Source: CAVREM01 sp963728825 (GTDB taxonomy: Bacteria; Acidobacteriota; Vicinamibacteria; Vicinamibacterales; CAVVIG01). From it: a DNA stretch of 64,000 nt. The stretch covers positions 124,001 to 188,000 of the forward strand of contig CAVSLA010000002.1 of assembly GCA_963728825.1 (NCBI GenBank), read 5' to 3'. The notes below the pieces were generated by a model, which saw only the letters and a program-made list of their open reading frames with translations, was not told where the DNA came from and ran no database searches. Within the stretch, counting starts at the first letter, position 1. Each line of letters begins with the position of its first letter. This document shows, piece after piece, positions 7,961 through 16,714 of this stretch. The position numbers and the translations under genes were made by a program.

Positions 7961-9865
7961 CTAGTTCGGCACTGTGAGCGCGACGATCTCCGACTGCGCG
8001 CCGCCGCCGGTGGCCATCGCGATGAACTGACGTCCTTCGTGGAGATACGTCATCGGCGTCGACGGGCCGAGCGTCAGTTCGGTTCTCGCGATCTCGCGAC
8101 CGGTCTTCTTGTCCAGTACTCGCAGCGACGGCGTTTCACGCCGGACCGCCTGTCCACCAACCTGGCCACCCCGGTGTCCCATGAACAACAGTGTGCTCGT
8201 CAGGAGCGGGAAGCCGCGGCCGCCGCCGAGCGGCGGGAGGTTCAGCGACTGAAGCAGCGGATGACTGCGCGGGCCGTCGCCGAGCGGCACCTGCCAGGCG
8301 ATCGTGCCGGTGTTCATGTCGTAAGCGGTCACGCGACTGTACGGTGGCTTGACCAGCGGCAGCCCTTCGAGCGTCGGCATCGCCGCCTGGCCGTCGCGGC
8401 GGTAGCGCATGTTGCTGCGCGTCGGATCGGGCGGCGGCCCGAGCTTGACGAGGAAGGGATTCGTCGTCGACGGCACATACAGCATGCCGGTCTGTGGATC
8501 GAACGACGCTCCGCTCCAATTCGCTCCTCCGCCATTGGCCGGCAGCTGGATCGTGCCTTCGAGCGTCGGCGGCGTGAACAACGGTCCGCGGACGAAGGGC
8601 TTGATCAACTCCAGCGCACGCGCCTTGATGTCCGGCGTGAAGTCGATGACGTCCGCATCGACGAACCCCTGATGATCGAATGCCGGCGGCCGCGTCGGGA
8701 ACGGTTGGGTCGGAGCGGTCTTCTCGCCCGGCACATTGGTCTGCGGGACCGCTCGTTCTTCGATCGGCCACACGGGTTGCCCGTTCCGTCGGTCGAAGAC
8801 GTAGACGAACCCCTGTTTGCTGATCTGCATCACCGCGTCGATCGACCGACCGTTGACGGTGATCTGCCCGAGAATCGGCGCGGCAGGGAAGTCGTAGTCC
8901 CAGAGACCATGATGGACCGCCTGGAAGTGCCACACGCGTTTGCCGGTGGTGGCGTCGAGGCAGACCAGGCTCTCGGCGAACAGATTATTGCCGTGCCGGT
9001 GGCCGCCGTAGTAGTCGTTGGTCGGTGTGCCGAATGGCAGGTAGACGTAGCCCAGCCCTTCGTCGACGCTCATCAGCGACCACACGTTGGTGTTGCCGGT
9101 GTACTCCGCCGCGTTGCCTTCCCACGAGTCATTGCCGTACTCGCCGGGCTGCGGGATCGAGCGGAAGGTCCAGAGACGTTTTCCGGTTCGCACGTCGAAC
9201 CCGCTGACGTCGCCGCGCACGGCTTCTTTGTTTTGTGGACCGTCTGAAATGCCGGCCCCGGCGATGACCACGTTCCGGACGATGACCGGAGCCGACGTGA
9301 CGGTGTAATTGCGCACGCGCTCGGCGAAGGCGAGACGCTCGGTGAGATCGACTTTCCCCCCGGCGCCAAAGGTCGTATCCGGCCGGCCAGTCTTGGCATC
9401 CACCGATATCAGGTAGGCGTCGTGCGTCCCGGCCAGGAGCCGTTCGATCTGTCCGTCTGTCCAATAGGCAAGGCCCCGGTGCAGGAACCCGAGGTTGGTC
9501 GGCCGTCCCGCCTTCCAGGTTTCGGGATCGAATTGCCAGATCGTCTTGCCGGTTCCCGGATCGATCGCGGCAATCACGCCCAGGCCGGTGAAGGTGTACA
9601 TGACCCCGTTGGCCACGAGCGGCGTGTCTTCATAGGTGCCGGGCTGCACCTGGTTTGCCTTGACGAGTTCGTTGTCGGGCGACGCCCATCGCCAGGCGAC
9701 GCGCAGGCTGGCGGCGTTGCCAGCATGAATCTGGTCGAGCGACGAATACTTCGTGCTGCCGGCGTCACCACCGTAGTAGCGCCACTCGCCCGATCCGCCG
9801 CGCTGGGCGCTCGCCAAAGCGATCGCACAGACCGCCAGGCTGCCGATGAAGATCGCTCGTCGCAT
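7961..9865 (-). CDS. Secreted PQQ-dependent quinoprotein dehydrogenase (beta-propeller)
   Basis: A 634-residue protein with a signal peptide (ALASAQ). The rest is an eight-bladed quinoprotein propeller; early blades show GGDAGSTKYSSL, and tryptophan-docking repeats such as AIDPGTGKTIWQF, SVDAKTGRPDTTF and CLDATTGKRVWHF follow. The glucose/quinate-type signatures HHGLWDYDFPAAPIL and GGGANWSGASFDP are present. It would oxidise a sugar or alcohol in the periplasm and pass electrons to a cytochrome or quinone; the substrate cannot be read from sequence. It has no N-terminal membrane anchor domain and no heme motif, so an external acceptor is needed. An AGGAG Shine-Dalgarno lies shortly before ATG 9865. 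Confidence 0.9.
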   Translation of the reverse strand: MRRAIFIGSLAVCAIALASAQRGGSGEWRYYGGDAGSTKYSSLDQIHAGNAASLRVAWRWASPDNELVKANQVQPGTYEDTPLVANGVMYTFTGLGVIAAIDPGTGKTIWQFDPETWKAGRPTNLGFLHRGLAYWTDGQIERLLAGTHDAYLISVDAKTGRPDTTFGAGGKVDLTERLAFAERVRNYTVTSAPVIVRNVVIAGAGISDGPQNKEAVRGDVSGFDVRTGKRLWTFRSIPQPGEYGNDSWEGNAAEYTGNTNVWSLMSVDEGLGYVYLPFGTPTNDYYGGHRHGNNLFAESLVCLDATTGKRVWHFQAVHHGLWDYDFPAAPILGQITVNGRSIDAVMQISKQGFVYVFDRRNGQPVWPIEERAVPQTNVPGEKTAPTQPFPTRPPAFDHQGFVDADVIDFTPDIKARALELIKPFVRGPLFTPPTLEGTIQLPANGGGANWSGASFDPQTGMLYVPSTTNPFLVKLGPPPDPTRSNMRYRRDGQAAMPTLEGLPLVKPPYSRVTAYDMNTGTIAWQVPLGDGPRSHPLLQSLNLPPLGGGRGFPLLTSTLLFMGHRGGQVGGQAVRRETPSLRVLDKKTGREIARTELTLGPSTPMTYLHEGRQFIAMATGGGAQSEIVALTVPN

Positions 9866-9943
9866 GGTCCAGCTCCTGTGTGCGACACGCTATCACGGTC
9901 CGGCTTCGGCCGCATTGGTACCGACGTTGCGTCGGTTTCTGAC

Positions 9944-10498
9944 GTGCTACATAAAGCCAGCAAATTGCGCGGGACGGCGGTTCAGGCATCGGACGGCGAG
10001 GTCGGTACGGTTGAGGATGTGTACTTCGACGACCAGCTGTGGCGGGTCAAGTATCTCGCCGTCAAGACTGATGGCGACGTCATTCTGATCAGGCCATCAG
10101 CCGTGAATCCTCCGTGGAACACGGCGGCCGTTCCAGTGTCGATGACCAAGGACGAGGTGAGGCGAAGCGCTCCCGAGGTGCTGCCCGACGATCGTCACCT
10201 GATGAGCTCGCGCCAGCTGAACGGCTGCCACATCGAGGCCACCGACGGAGATATCGGCCATGTGGACGATGTCCTCGTCGACGAGGAGAGCTGGAATATC
10301 CAGTATCTGGTGCTCGACACGAGCAACTGGATCGGTGGTCGAGCGGTGGTGATCTCGCCGCGCGTGCTGCACACGGTCGACCTGCCCGAGCGGACCGTCA
10401 AGGTGGACGCCGCGCGCGACGACATCCGTCACAGCCCGATGCTCGATTCGATCGAAGTCGGGCCCGGCGAGGATGCTCCGCCGTTCGCGATCATTTAG
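9944..10498 (+). CDS. Protein with two PRC-barrel domains
   Basis: A 184-residue soluble protein made of two similar PRC-barrel-like units. The first begins LRGTAVQASDGEVGTVEDVY and the second LNGCHIEATDGDIGHVDDVL. Each is followed by the typical WxxxYLVxDT/YLAVKT strand. PRC barrels occur in photosynthetic reaction centre H subunits, in RimM and in stand-alone stress-associated proteins; no enzyme activity is expected. The start is set at GTG 9944 because it precedes the conserved HKASKLRG beginning. The frame stays open far upstream only as the shadow of the divergent quinoprotein gene. It ends 36 bp before the convergent ankyrin gene. Confidence 0.85.
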   Translation: MLHKASKLRGTAVQASDGEVGTVEDVYFDDQLWRVKYLAVKTDGDVILIRPSAVNPPWNTAAVPVSMTKDEVRRSAPEVLPDDRHLMSSRQLNGCHIEATDGDIGHVDDVLVDEESWNIQYLVLDTSNWIGGRAVVISPRVLHTVDLPERTVKVDAARDDIRHSPMLDSIEVGPGEDAPPFAII

Positions 10499-10499
10499 G

Positions 10500-10545
10500 A
10501 CTGAGGAACGCCGTTCCTCAGTTCCCCAGTTCCTCAGTTTTTGAG
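10500..10545. terminator. Hairpin made of GAACTGAG repeats between convergent genes
   Basis: ACTGAGGAAC (10500-10509) pairs perfectly with GTTCCTCAGT (10513-10522) around a 3-nt loop. Further 8-bp units (AGTTCCCC, AGTTCCTC, AGTTTTTG) follow, with a T-run near 10538. On the minus strand the ankyrin gene's own TGA stop lies inside this repeat (AAC TGA GGAAC). It is well placed to be a bidirectional terminator. Confidence 0.65.
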
Positions 10546-11997
10546 TTCCGCCTGTTTGATGATCTCGCGGAGCACCGCGGCCGTCGGGGCGTGGCTGATG
10601 ATGCTCATGCTGCGGTGAATGCCTTCCGTGATGGCCAGCGGCGTATAGCCTTCGCTGTTTTTCTGATTCCAGATGTCGATGCGGGCGCCCGACTCGACGA
10701 GGAAGCGGACGACAGACGGCGCGTGCTTCGCGGCCGCGCCGTGCACCGCGGTTTCGCCGTTGTTGTCGACGGCGTTGATGTCGCCGCCCAGCTGCAGCGC
10801 GAGCCGGGTCGCTTCCAGCACCTCTGCCTCGGTGCCCGGGTCTTCGCCAGGCGCATAGGTGCCGACGCCGGCGGCCACCATCAACGGGGTGGTGTGGTCT
10901 TCGTTCGTGGCGAGCGGATCGGCCCCCAATTCGACGAGCAGCCGCATGAACTCGGCATCGGCCGTTCGCGCGGCGAGCAGAAACGGCGTCCCGCCAATCA
11001 TGTTGAGCCGGGTGACGCCGACGGTCGGCCGTTTGGTGACGCGCGCGTTCAGGTCGGCGCCGCGCGCGGCCAGGAAGCGCGCGAACTCGACGCTGGTCAT
11101 GCGGCCCGAGCCTTCCGGGGACGGGTTGTTGCTGCCGGCAATACCTGCCTTCCGCACCCAGGTCAGCTGATGCAGTGCGGTCCACCCCTTGGGTGCCGCA
11201 TTGACGTCGGCGCCTCGTTCGACGAGCGCCGCCGCCAGCTCGTAATGGGCGTTGCCCGCCGCCAGTAGAAACGCGCTGACGCCCTCGTTCGGAAGCGCTT
11301 CGTCAACCGGCGCTCCCGCTGTCAGCAGCACCTGGGTGGCGGCGATGCGGCCTTCCCGGACGGCGAACAGCAGTGCCGTGAACCCTGCCTTCGATCGCAT
11401 CGTGAGATCGGCGCCCCGTGTCACGAGCGCATCGACCACGTCCGCGTGCCCTTCGGCGGCGGCCCACATCAACGCGTTTTGCCCGCGCTGTTCTTCGACG
11501 GCGTTCACGTCGGCGCCCCGTTCGACCAGCGCCCGCACCGCGGCGACCGCGCCACTTCGCGCAGCGGTCATCAGGGCCGTCTCGCCGCCCGGGGCGCGGG
11601 TGTTCGCGTCGGCGCCCGCCCGCAGCAGCAGCTCGATCATCGCGGCGTTGCCGTTGACGCAGGCGAGCGTGAGCGGCCGTACGCCATACCGGTTCGTGGC
11701 CGCGACACGAGCGCCCGCGTCGATCAGCAGCCGCGCGATCGCGACCTCGTCACGGTGAGCCGCCCAATGAAGAGCCGTCGTCCCGTCGACTTCCGCGACG
11801 TTGACGTCACTGCGGCCTTGAATGAGCGTGCGGACAGCGGTGGCGTCCCGGGCCTTGATTGCGTCGATCAACGGCACCGCGCGCTCGGCAGCTTCTGCGT
11901 TCAAGACGCCGAAGATCAGCAGGAGCAGCAGGGCGGGTAGCCGCCCTACGCCCGGCGGGTCCGAAAGGACCCGCCCTCCAACTGTCCTGACGCTCAT
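10534..11997 (-). CDS. Secreted ankyrin-repeat protein
   Basis: A 487-residue protein with a hydrophobic N-terminal segment (LPALLLLLIFGVLNAEA) that looks like a signal peptide. About ten ankyrin repeats of the form G-x-TALHWAAHRDEVAIARLLIDAGA then fill the protein. Ankyrin proteins bind other proteins. It is the last gene of an operon with a DUF1592-type cytochrome and a DUF1552 protein, so a partner or assembly role for those secreted proteins is a reasonable inference. Its ATG overlaps the DUF1552 stop (TTATGA), implying translational coupling. Odd point: residues 5-18 are encoded by a palindromic repeat (GGCGGGTCC/GGACCCGCC, 11954-11975) that sits between the start codon and the hydrophobic core. 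Confidence 0.9.
   Translation of the reverse strand: MSVRTVGGRVLSDPPGVGRLPALLLLLIFGVLNAEAAERAVPLIDAIKARDATAVRTLIQGRSDVNVAEVDGTTALHWAAHRDEVAIARLLIDAGARVAATNRYGVRPLTLACVNGNAAMIELLLRAGADANTRAPGGETALMTAARSGAVAAVRALVERGADVNAVEEQRGQNALMWAAAEGHADVVDALVTRGADLTMRSKAGFTALLFAVREGRIAATQVLLTAGAPVDEALPNEGVSAFLLAAGNAHYELAAALVERGADVNAAPKGWTALHQLTWVRKAGIAGSNNPSPEGSGRMTSVEFARFLAARGADLNARVTKRPTVGVTRLNMIGGTPFLLAARTADAEFMRLLVELGADPLATNEDHTTPLMVAAGVGTYAPGEDPGTEAEVLEATRLALQLGGDINAVDNNGETAVHGAAAKHAPSVVRFLVESGARIDIWNQKNSEGYTPLAITEGIHRSMSIISHAPTAAVLREIIKQAELKN
11954..11975. repeat. Palindromic REP-like hairpin inside the 5' end of the ankyrin gene
   Basis: GGCGGGTCC and GGACCCGCC form a perfect 9-bp stem around GAAA. 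It lies about 20 bp downstream of the DUF1552 stop on the minus strand and within the translated start of the ankyrin gene. The same core, GGGTCC-N4-GGACCC, recurs at 36598-36619, and a related form occurs twice at 30752-30810. Confidence 0.7.
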
Positions 11998-13340
11998 AAC
12001 GTCAGCGGCTCCTGTTGCAGGTCGACGCGCCCCGTGCTGTCGACGAAAGTGTCGAGCCGCACGCCCATGTGATCCATCAGCGTCAGGTGCAGGTTGGCGA
12101 GCGGCGTGAGCTGGTCGTATTTGATATGCCGGCCGCCGCGGCTGCCCGACGCGCTGCCGCGCGCGACGATGATCGGCAGGTTCTGATGATCGTGAATATC
12201 CGGGTTGCCCATGCCGCTGCCCATCAGATAGGTCGTGTGATCGAGCAGGGTGCCGTCACCATCCTCGACCTCCTGCAGCTTGCCGAGCAGATACGCACAT
12301 AGCGAGACGTGATAGGCGTTGATCTTCGCGAGCTTCGCCAGCTTCTCCGGATCGTTCACGTGATGCGACACGGGGTGATGCGGCTCCGGCACGCCAATCT
12401 GCGGATAGGTGCGCGTGCTGCCCTCGCGCGCCAGCTGGAAGGTGACGACACGGGTCAGGTCGGCGCGGAGCGCGAGGACCTGCAGGTCCATCATCAGCTT
12501 GACGTGCTCTTCCCACGACTCCGGCACGTTGGCCGGGCGCTCGAGATCGGGCAGGGGCGAGTCCGCGCTCTGTCGCTCGGCCCGCTGGATGCGTCGCTCG
12601 ACTTCACGGACCGTATCAAGATATTCGTTGACGCGCTGGCGATCGCCGGCCCCGACTTTCGCCCTGAGCGCGGCCATGTCGTCCAATACCCAATCGAGGA
12701 TGCTGGCATTCCGGCGCATCTCGGCGCGCCGCTCGTCGGGAGAGCCGCCGTCCCCGAACAACCGTTCGAACACCGCCCGCGGGTCGGCCTCGGTCGGAAG
12801 CGGGCTGGTCGGCGAGGCCCACGACAAGTTGTTCATGTAGACGCAGGCGTAGCCGTTGTCGCAGTTGCCGACCTGCGCGATCAGATCGGTGCCGAGCTCG
12901 AGCGACGGGATGGGCGTCTCGTGGCCGATCTGTTTCGCGACGATTTGATCGACCGTCGTGCCGAGGTAGTAGTCCGTGCTCTCGGTGCGCTTGGCCCGCG
13001 CGCAGCTCAGGAACGCGCAGTTCGAGGAGGCGTGGTTGCCGGTCGTGTTCGCGTTCCGCAGCTCCAGATTCGTGATGACGGTGAGGTGATCGAGAAACGG
13101 GCCGAGCGACGCGAGGGACGGGGAGAGCTCGCTGAGCGTCCCGACCTGGCCCGGCGTCCACGGTACGGGGTTCATCCCCATCGGCAGGTAGACGAAGCCG
13201 AGACGGCGGACCGGTTTGCCGGCGGTCTGCGCGGCGGTGGCCAGCGCCGGCGTCATGGCGTCGAGCAGCGGCAGCGCGACCGCCGCGCCGAGGCCGCGCA
13301 GGAAGGTCCGCCGCGGCAACGCCATCTTGGTGACAATCAT
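11994..13340 (-). CDS. DUF1552 protein with Tat-type signal
   Basis: A 448-residue protein beginning with a twin-arginine-like signal (PRRTFLRGLGAAVALPLL), so it is probably exported folded. The body matches the DUF1552 family, with RRLGFVYLPMGMNPVPWTP, GNHASSNCAFLSCA, PSLELGTDLIAQVGNCDNGY and the C-terminal LMDHMGVRLDTFVDSTG. The family is common in Planctomycetes, Acidobacteria and Verrucomicrobia, and its members are almost always encoded beside DUF1592-type cytochromes, as here. Its molecular function is unknown; the fold resembles the alkaline-phosphatase/sulfatase-like DUF1501 group only loosely. Both ends overlap neighbours in ATGA arrangements, showing a tightly coupled three-gene operon. 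Confidence 0.93.
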   Translation of the reverse strand: MIVTKMALPRRTFLRGLGAAVALPLLDAMTPALATAAQTAGKPVRRLGFVYLPMGMNPVPWTPGQVGTLSELSPSLASLGPFLDHLTVITNLELRNANTTGNHASSNCAFLSCARAKRTESTDYYLGTTVDQIVAKQIGHETPIPSLELGTDLIAQVGNCDNGYACVYMNNLSWASPTSPLPTEADPRAVFERLFGDGGSPDERRAEMRRNASILDWVLDDMAALRAKVGAGDRQRVNEYLDTVREVERRIQRAERQSADSPLPDLERPANVPESWEEHVKLMMDLQVLALRADLTRVVTFQLAREGSTRTYPQIGVPEPHHPVSHHVNDPEKLAKLAKINAYHVSLCAYLLGKLQEVEDGDGTLLDHTTYLMGSGMGNPDIHDHQNLPIIVARGSASGSRGGRHIKYDQLTPLANLHLTLMDHMGVRLDTFVDSTGRVDLQQEPLTL

Positions 13341-15727
13341 TCCGCCCTCCGCATGGTGAATGGCGCGCTGCGCGTCAGCGCGAGGATCACGGATGAGAAA
13401 CGATAATCGTCGCGCGCCGCCTCGCGCACGATCTGCCGGATGGCCGGTCCGTCGTGGTAGTCGACCCCTCGCCCGAGGGCAAAGGTCAGCAGCTTTTCGG
13501 TCAGCGTGCCCACGAATACGTCCGGGCGCGCTGCGATCGTCTGCCGGAGACCGGTTACGCCGTCGAACGTCCCACCGCCCGGCAGGCTTCCCGACGCATC
13601 GATTGCCGCGCCGTCTTCACCGCGCGTCCGCCAGCGCCCGATCGCGTCGAAGTTCTCCATCGACAAGCCAGCGGGATCCATCAGCTGATGACAGCTGGCG
13701 CAGGTCGCGTTGGCGCGGTGCTCGACCATCCGTTCGCGCATCGAGAGCACCTTGCCGCCGCTCCGGGCCTCCTTGAGAGGTGGCACGTTTTCGGGCGGCG
13801 CCGGCGGCGGCATGCCCAGCAGGTTCTCGAGGATCCATTTGCCGCGCAGCACCGGCGACGTCCGATCGGCATACGACGTGACGGTGAGAATGCTGCCGTG
13901 TCCCAGCAGCCCGGCCCGTTCGGGCTGGCCGTCGAGCGTGACGCGGCGGAACTGATCGCCGTAGACGTTGCGGATGCCGTAATGCTTGGCGAGCCGCTCG
14001 TTGAGGAAGGTGTAGTTCGGCGACAGCAGCTCGGTGACGTTGCGGTTCTCGGTGAGGATCGCCTCGAAGAGCAGCTCGGTCTCGCGCCGGAACGCCTGGC
14101 GCAGATTGTCGTCGAAGTCCGGATAGAGGCGTCCGTCGGGCCGCGCCGTCGCGAGGTTGCGCAGATGCAGCCATTGGCCGGCGAAGTTGGTCGCCAGCGC
14201 CGTCGCTCGTGGATCGGCGAGCATCCGCTTCACTTCGCGCTCGAGCACCGCCGGCCGCTGCAACTCGCCCCGCTCGGCCAGGGTCAGGAGCTGATCGTCG
14301 GGCGGGCCGCTCCACAGAAAGAACGACAGCCGCGAGGCGAGCGCCACGTCAGCCAGCGGATAGCTCGTGCCGGGCGCGATGCCCGCCGGGTCGCGCTCGA
14401 TGCGGAAGAGGAACTCCGTGCTGGCCAGGATGGCGCGCAGCGCCATCTCGACGCCGGCGTCGAAGCCATTTTCCGCTGCGGTGTCGCGGTAGAAGGCGAC
14501 CAGCGGTCGCAGATCGGTGTCCGTCACCGGACGCCGGTAGGCGCGTCGCGCGAGCGTGGCGACGATCCGCCTCGCGCACGCTTCGTCCCGCGTCTGGCAG
14601 ACGAAAATCCGGTTGCGGCTCGGCGTCTCGGTGACGCCCTTGGGATCGAACGGGCCGGCGATCGACACCGAGCGCAGCGCCGGTTGAGTGCGCGGGTGAC
14701 GATCCATGTTGAAGTGTGCCTGGTACGGCTGCCGCTCGGTCTCGAGAAGCGCGCCGTGTTTGGCAAGGAATGTTGCGGCCACCCGGTGTGGTCCGGCGGT
14801 GACCGGCACCCGGACTTCGAGGCCCTTGTCGACGCCTTCGTCGGCGTAATACGACCCGAGACGGTTCCGGTTCGGCGTGACGGTGAACACCTGAAGCCGT
14901 TCGCCGTCGAGCGTGATCTCGACGTCGTGCGGCTCGGTCAGCCCCTCGACGTTTTCGTTGCGATCGCGGGCGAGCAGCATCTTGATGGTGTAGTCGCCGT
15001 CCTGCGGGAAGAGATGCTCGAAGCCAACCCCGCCGCGCGTGCCGAACGGCATCCCGTCGAAGCGCGCCTCCTGCGTGAGATCCGGCGGCAGAATCACGGT
15101 TCGCGTCACCGCGCTCCGGACCGCTGCGCCGACGGCCAGACGGCTGATTTTCTGCGCCGCCGACAGGTAGCGCTCCATCAGCGTCGGCGACAGTCCCGCG
15201 ACGCTGATATTGTCGAAACCGAAGCTCGCATCGTCGGCCGGCAACATCGCCGCGACGTCGACGTCGAGCGCGAGGAGATCGCGAATCGCGTTCTGGTATT
15301 CGGTCCGGTTCAGCCGTCGAAACGGCTCGGTGCGACCGGGATTCGTCGTGTGGTCGAGTCGCGATTCGAGGTAGGCGATGATTCGGGAGTAACCCTGTTC
15401 GTCGGGCCGTGGCGAGCCGGCCGGCGGCATGGCCCGGGCGCGCAGCCGGCGCAGCGCTTTTTCCCAGAGCTCGGGCTGCGTTGCGACGTTCTGCAGATTG
15501 ACGCGGTCGAAGGCGACGCCGCCGTTCGTGGTGCGCTCGTTATGGCAGCGAACGCAGTAGCGGGCGATTGTCGCGTCGGCTTCGGCCGCCGCCGTAACGT
15601 TGCCCGCTGAGACTTGTCCCGAGCGCAGTCGAGGGGCCTGCCCCGAAGCCTGCCCGTGGCCGATCGCTTCAACCCCGGCAATCGCGAGCAACCCCAGGGC
15701 CCCAACAAATACCCAGCGCCTGCTCAT
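13337..15727 (-). CDS. Large secreted di-heme protein with DUF1587/1595/1592/1588/1585 domains
   Basis: A 796-residue secreted protein. An N-terminal c-heme motif CVRCH (Cys58-His62) is followed by DUF1587 (FRRLNRTEYQNAIRDLL), DUF1595 (ARRAYRRPVTDTDLRPLV), DUF1592 (LASRLSFFLWSGPPDDQLL), and DUF1588 (GSILTVTSYADRTSPVLRGK) with a second heme motif CASCH (Cys676-His680). DUF1585 closes the protein (TEKLLTFALGRG). This is the complete planctomycete-type arrangement. The role is unknown, but two c-hemes imply electron transfer outside the cytoplasm, presumably with the DUF1552 partner. Residues 31-42 (APRLRSGQVSAG) come from an inserted dispersed repeat that is often seen as LRSGQ in Acidobacterial proteins. 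It is the first gene of the operon running to 10534. Confidence 0.93.
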   Translation of the reverse strand: MSRRWVFVGALGLLAIAGVEAIGHGQASGQAPRLRSGQVSAGNVTAAAEADATIARYCVRCHNERTTNGGVAFDRVNLQNVATQPELWEKALRRLRARAMPPAGSPRPDEQGYSRIIAYLESRLDHTTNPGRTEPFRRLNRTEYQNAIRDLLALDVDVAAMLPADDASFGFDNISVAGLSPTLMERYLSAAQKISRLAVGAAVRSAVTRTVILPPDLTQEARFDGMPFGTRGGVGFEHLFPQDGDYTIKMLLARDRNENVEGLTEPHDVEITLDGERLQVFTVTPNRNRLGSYYADEGVDKGLEVRVPVTAGPHRVAATFLAKHGALLETERQPYQAHFNMDRHPRTQPALRSVSIAGPFDPKGVTETPSRNRIFVCQTRDEACARRIVATLARRAYRRPVTDTDLRPLVAFYRDTAAENGFDAGVEMALRAILASTEFLFRIERDPAGIAPGTSYPLADVALASRLSFFLWSGPPDDQLLTLAERGELQRPAVLEREVKRMLADPRATALATNFAGQWLHLRNLATARPDGRLYPDFDDNLRQAFRRETELLFEAILTENRNVTELLSPNYTFLNERLAKHYGIRNVYGDQFRRVTLDGQPERAGLLGHGSILTVTSYADRTSPVLRGKWILENLLGMPPPAPPENVPPLKEARSGGKVLSMRERMVEHRANATCASCHQLMDPAGLSMENFDAIGRWRTRGEDGAAIDASGSLPGGGTFDGVTGLRQTIAARPDVFVGTLTEKLLTFALGRGVDYHDGPAIRQIVREAARDDYRFSSVILALTRSAPFTMRRAE

Positions 15728-15767
15728 TCGGCGCCATTTTACCCGCTTGACCGGCCGGTAGGTATTT

Positions 15768-16619
15768 CTACTTTCGCCTGCTCTTGCCGGCTTTTCCGGT
15801 CTTCCGCGCCCGTCCGGCCGTGACAGGCCGCTGTTTCTTTCGTGGCCCGGCGGACGGCATCACGTCGGCGGCGACCGCGCGCGCTGTTTTCACGGCCCGC
15901 TTGCTGAGCCGCCGCCCCTGCCGCACCGCGGCCTGTGCCGTGTCCGCGACGGTTTGGCTCGTGGCACTGGCCGCTCCGCGGACGGTGTCGACTGCCTGTT
16001 CCGGATCGAAATTACTGAGCCCGACCGCACCGGCGGCCCGGCGGACGGTGCGGGCCGCGGCACCGACGGTCTGTCCCATCCATTCCGCCGATTGATTCAG
16101 AACGCCGGCGGACTGCTTGTGCCATTCCTGGGCGGCGCGGTCGTTGACCGAATCCTCGGCAATCTCGGTCAGCTTGGCGTCCGCGGCTTTCTCTTCGCGA
16201 AGCGTGTCGTCGAGGAGGCGCGCGACGTCCGAGCGCCCGAGCAGGTCGGCATAGGTGCGCGCGGTGCCGTAGGCCGCCATCTCGTAGTGCTCGACCCGCT
16301 GAGCACCGCTGATCATGATGGCATCCCGCAGGGCGCCCGCCGGCGTGGTGCCGACCATCGTATTGGCCTCTTCGAGCAGGCCGCGCATGCCGACGCAGCG
16401 CTTTGCGCGTGGCGCTTCACCGAGCGCGCCGAGCGCCCGATTCAGACGGTCGAGCTGACGCTCCGTTTCTTTGTGGTGCTTCTGAAAGGCCTGCTTCAGT
16501 GCGGGCGTTGAGGCAGCGTCGGCGAATTGTGGCAGCGCGCGCGTCAGTTGCTGCTCAGCGTCGAGCAAATCGCGCAGCTCGTCCACCAGATGACGACGGA
16601 GTGAATTGCCCTCGGACAT
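15768..16619 (-). CDS. DUF892 (YciE-like) ferritin-like protein with long basic tail
   Basis: A 283-residue protein. Residues 1-165 form a DUF892/YciE ferritin-like four-helix domain: LVDELRDLLDAEQQL, HHKETERQLDRL, AQRVEHYEMAAYGTARTYADLLG and LREEKAADAKLTEIA, which supply the Glu/His residues expected at a diiron site. Such proteins are linked to stress resistance. About 115 residues follow that are not part of the family core: an alanine-rich helical stretch, then a lysine/arginine-rich tail (RKKQRPVTAGRARKTGKAGK) resembling histone-H1-type DNA-binding tails. The family length is usually 160-190 residues, so the extension is the notable feature. It is a single gene; the ATG at 16619 begins a standard DUF892 N-terminus. 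Confidence 0.88.
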   Translation of the reverse strand: MSEGNSLRRHLVDELRDLLDAEQQLTRALPQFADAASTPALKQAFQKHHKETERQLDRLNRALGALGEAPRAKRCVGMRGLLEEANTMVGTTPAGALRDAIMISGAQRVEHYEMAAYGTARTYADLLGRSDVARLLDDTLREEKAADAKLTEIAEDSVNDRAAQEWHKQSAGVLNQSAEWMGQTVGAAARTVRRAAGAVGLSNFDPEQAVDTVRGAASATSQTVADTAQAAVRQGRRLSKRAVKTARAVAADVMPSAGPRKKQRPVTAGRARKTGKAGKSRRK

Positions 16620-16714
16620 GCGGCTGTCTCCCTTCGGGTGCGTCCTCGTGATGTCCGCCGACGGGCGGACCGATCGCGCCAGGAGGGGAGAAGTGCAAAA
16701 CGTCAGCCATCAAG

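Noticed and set aside
13454..15610. A 718-codon open frame on the plus strand
   Set aside because: It lies exactly antisense to the DUF1592-type cytochrome gene, whose domains and heme motifs are clear. Long antisense frames are common in GC-rich DNA; the translation is Arg-rich and lacks any motif.
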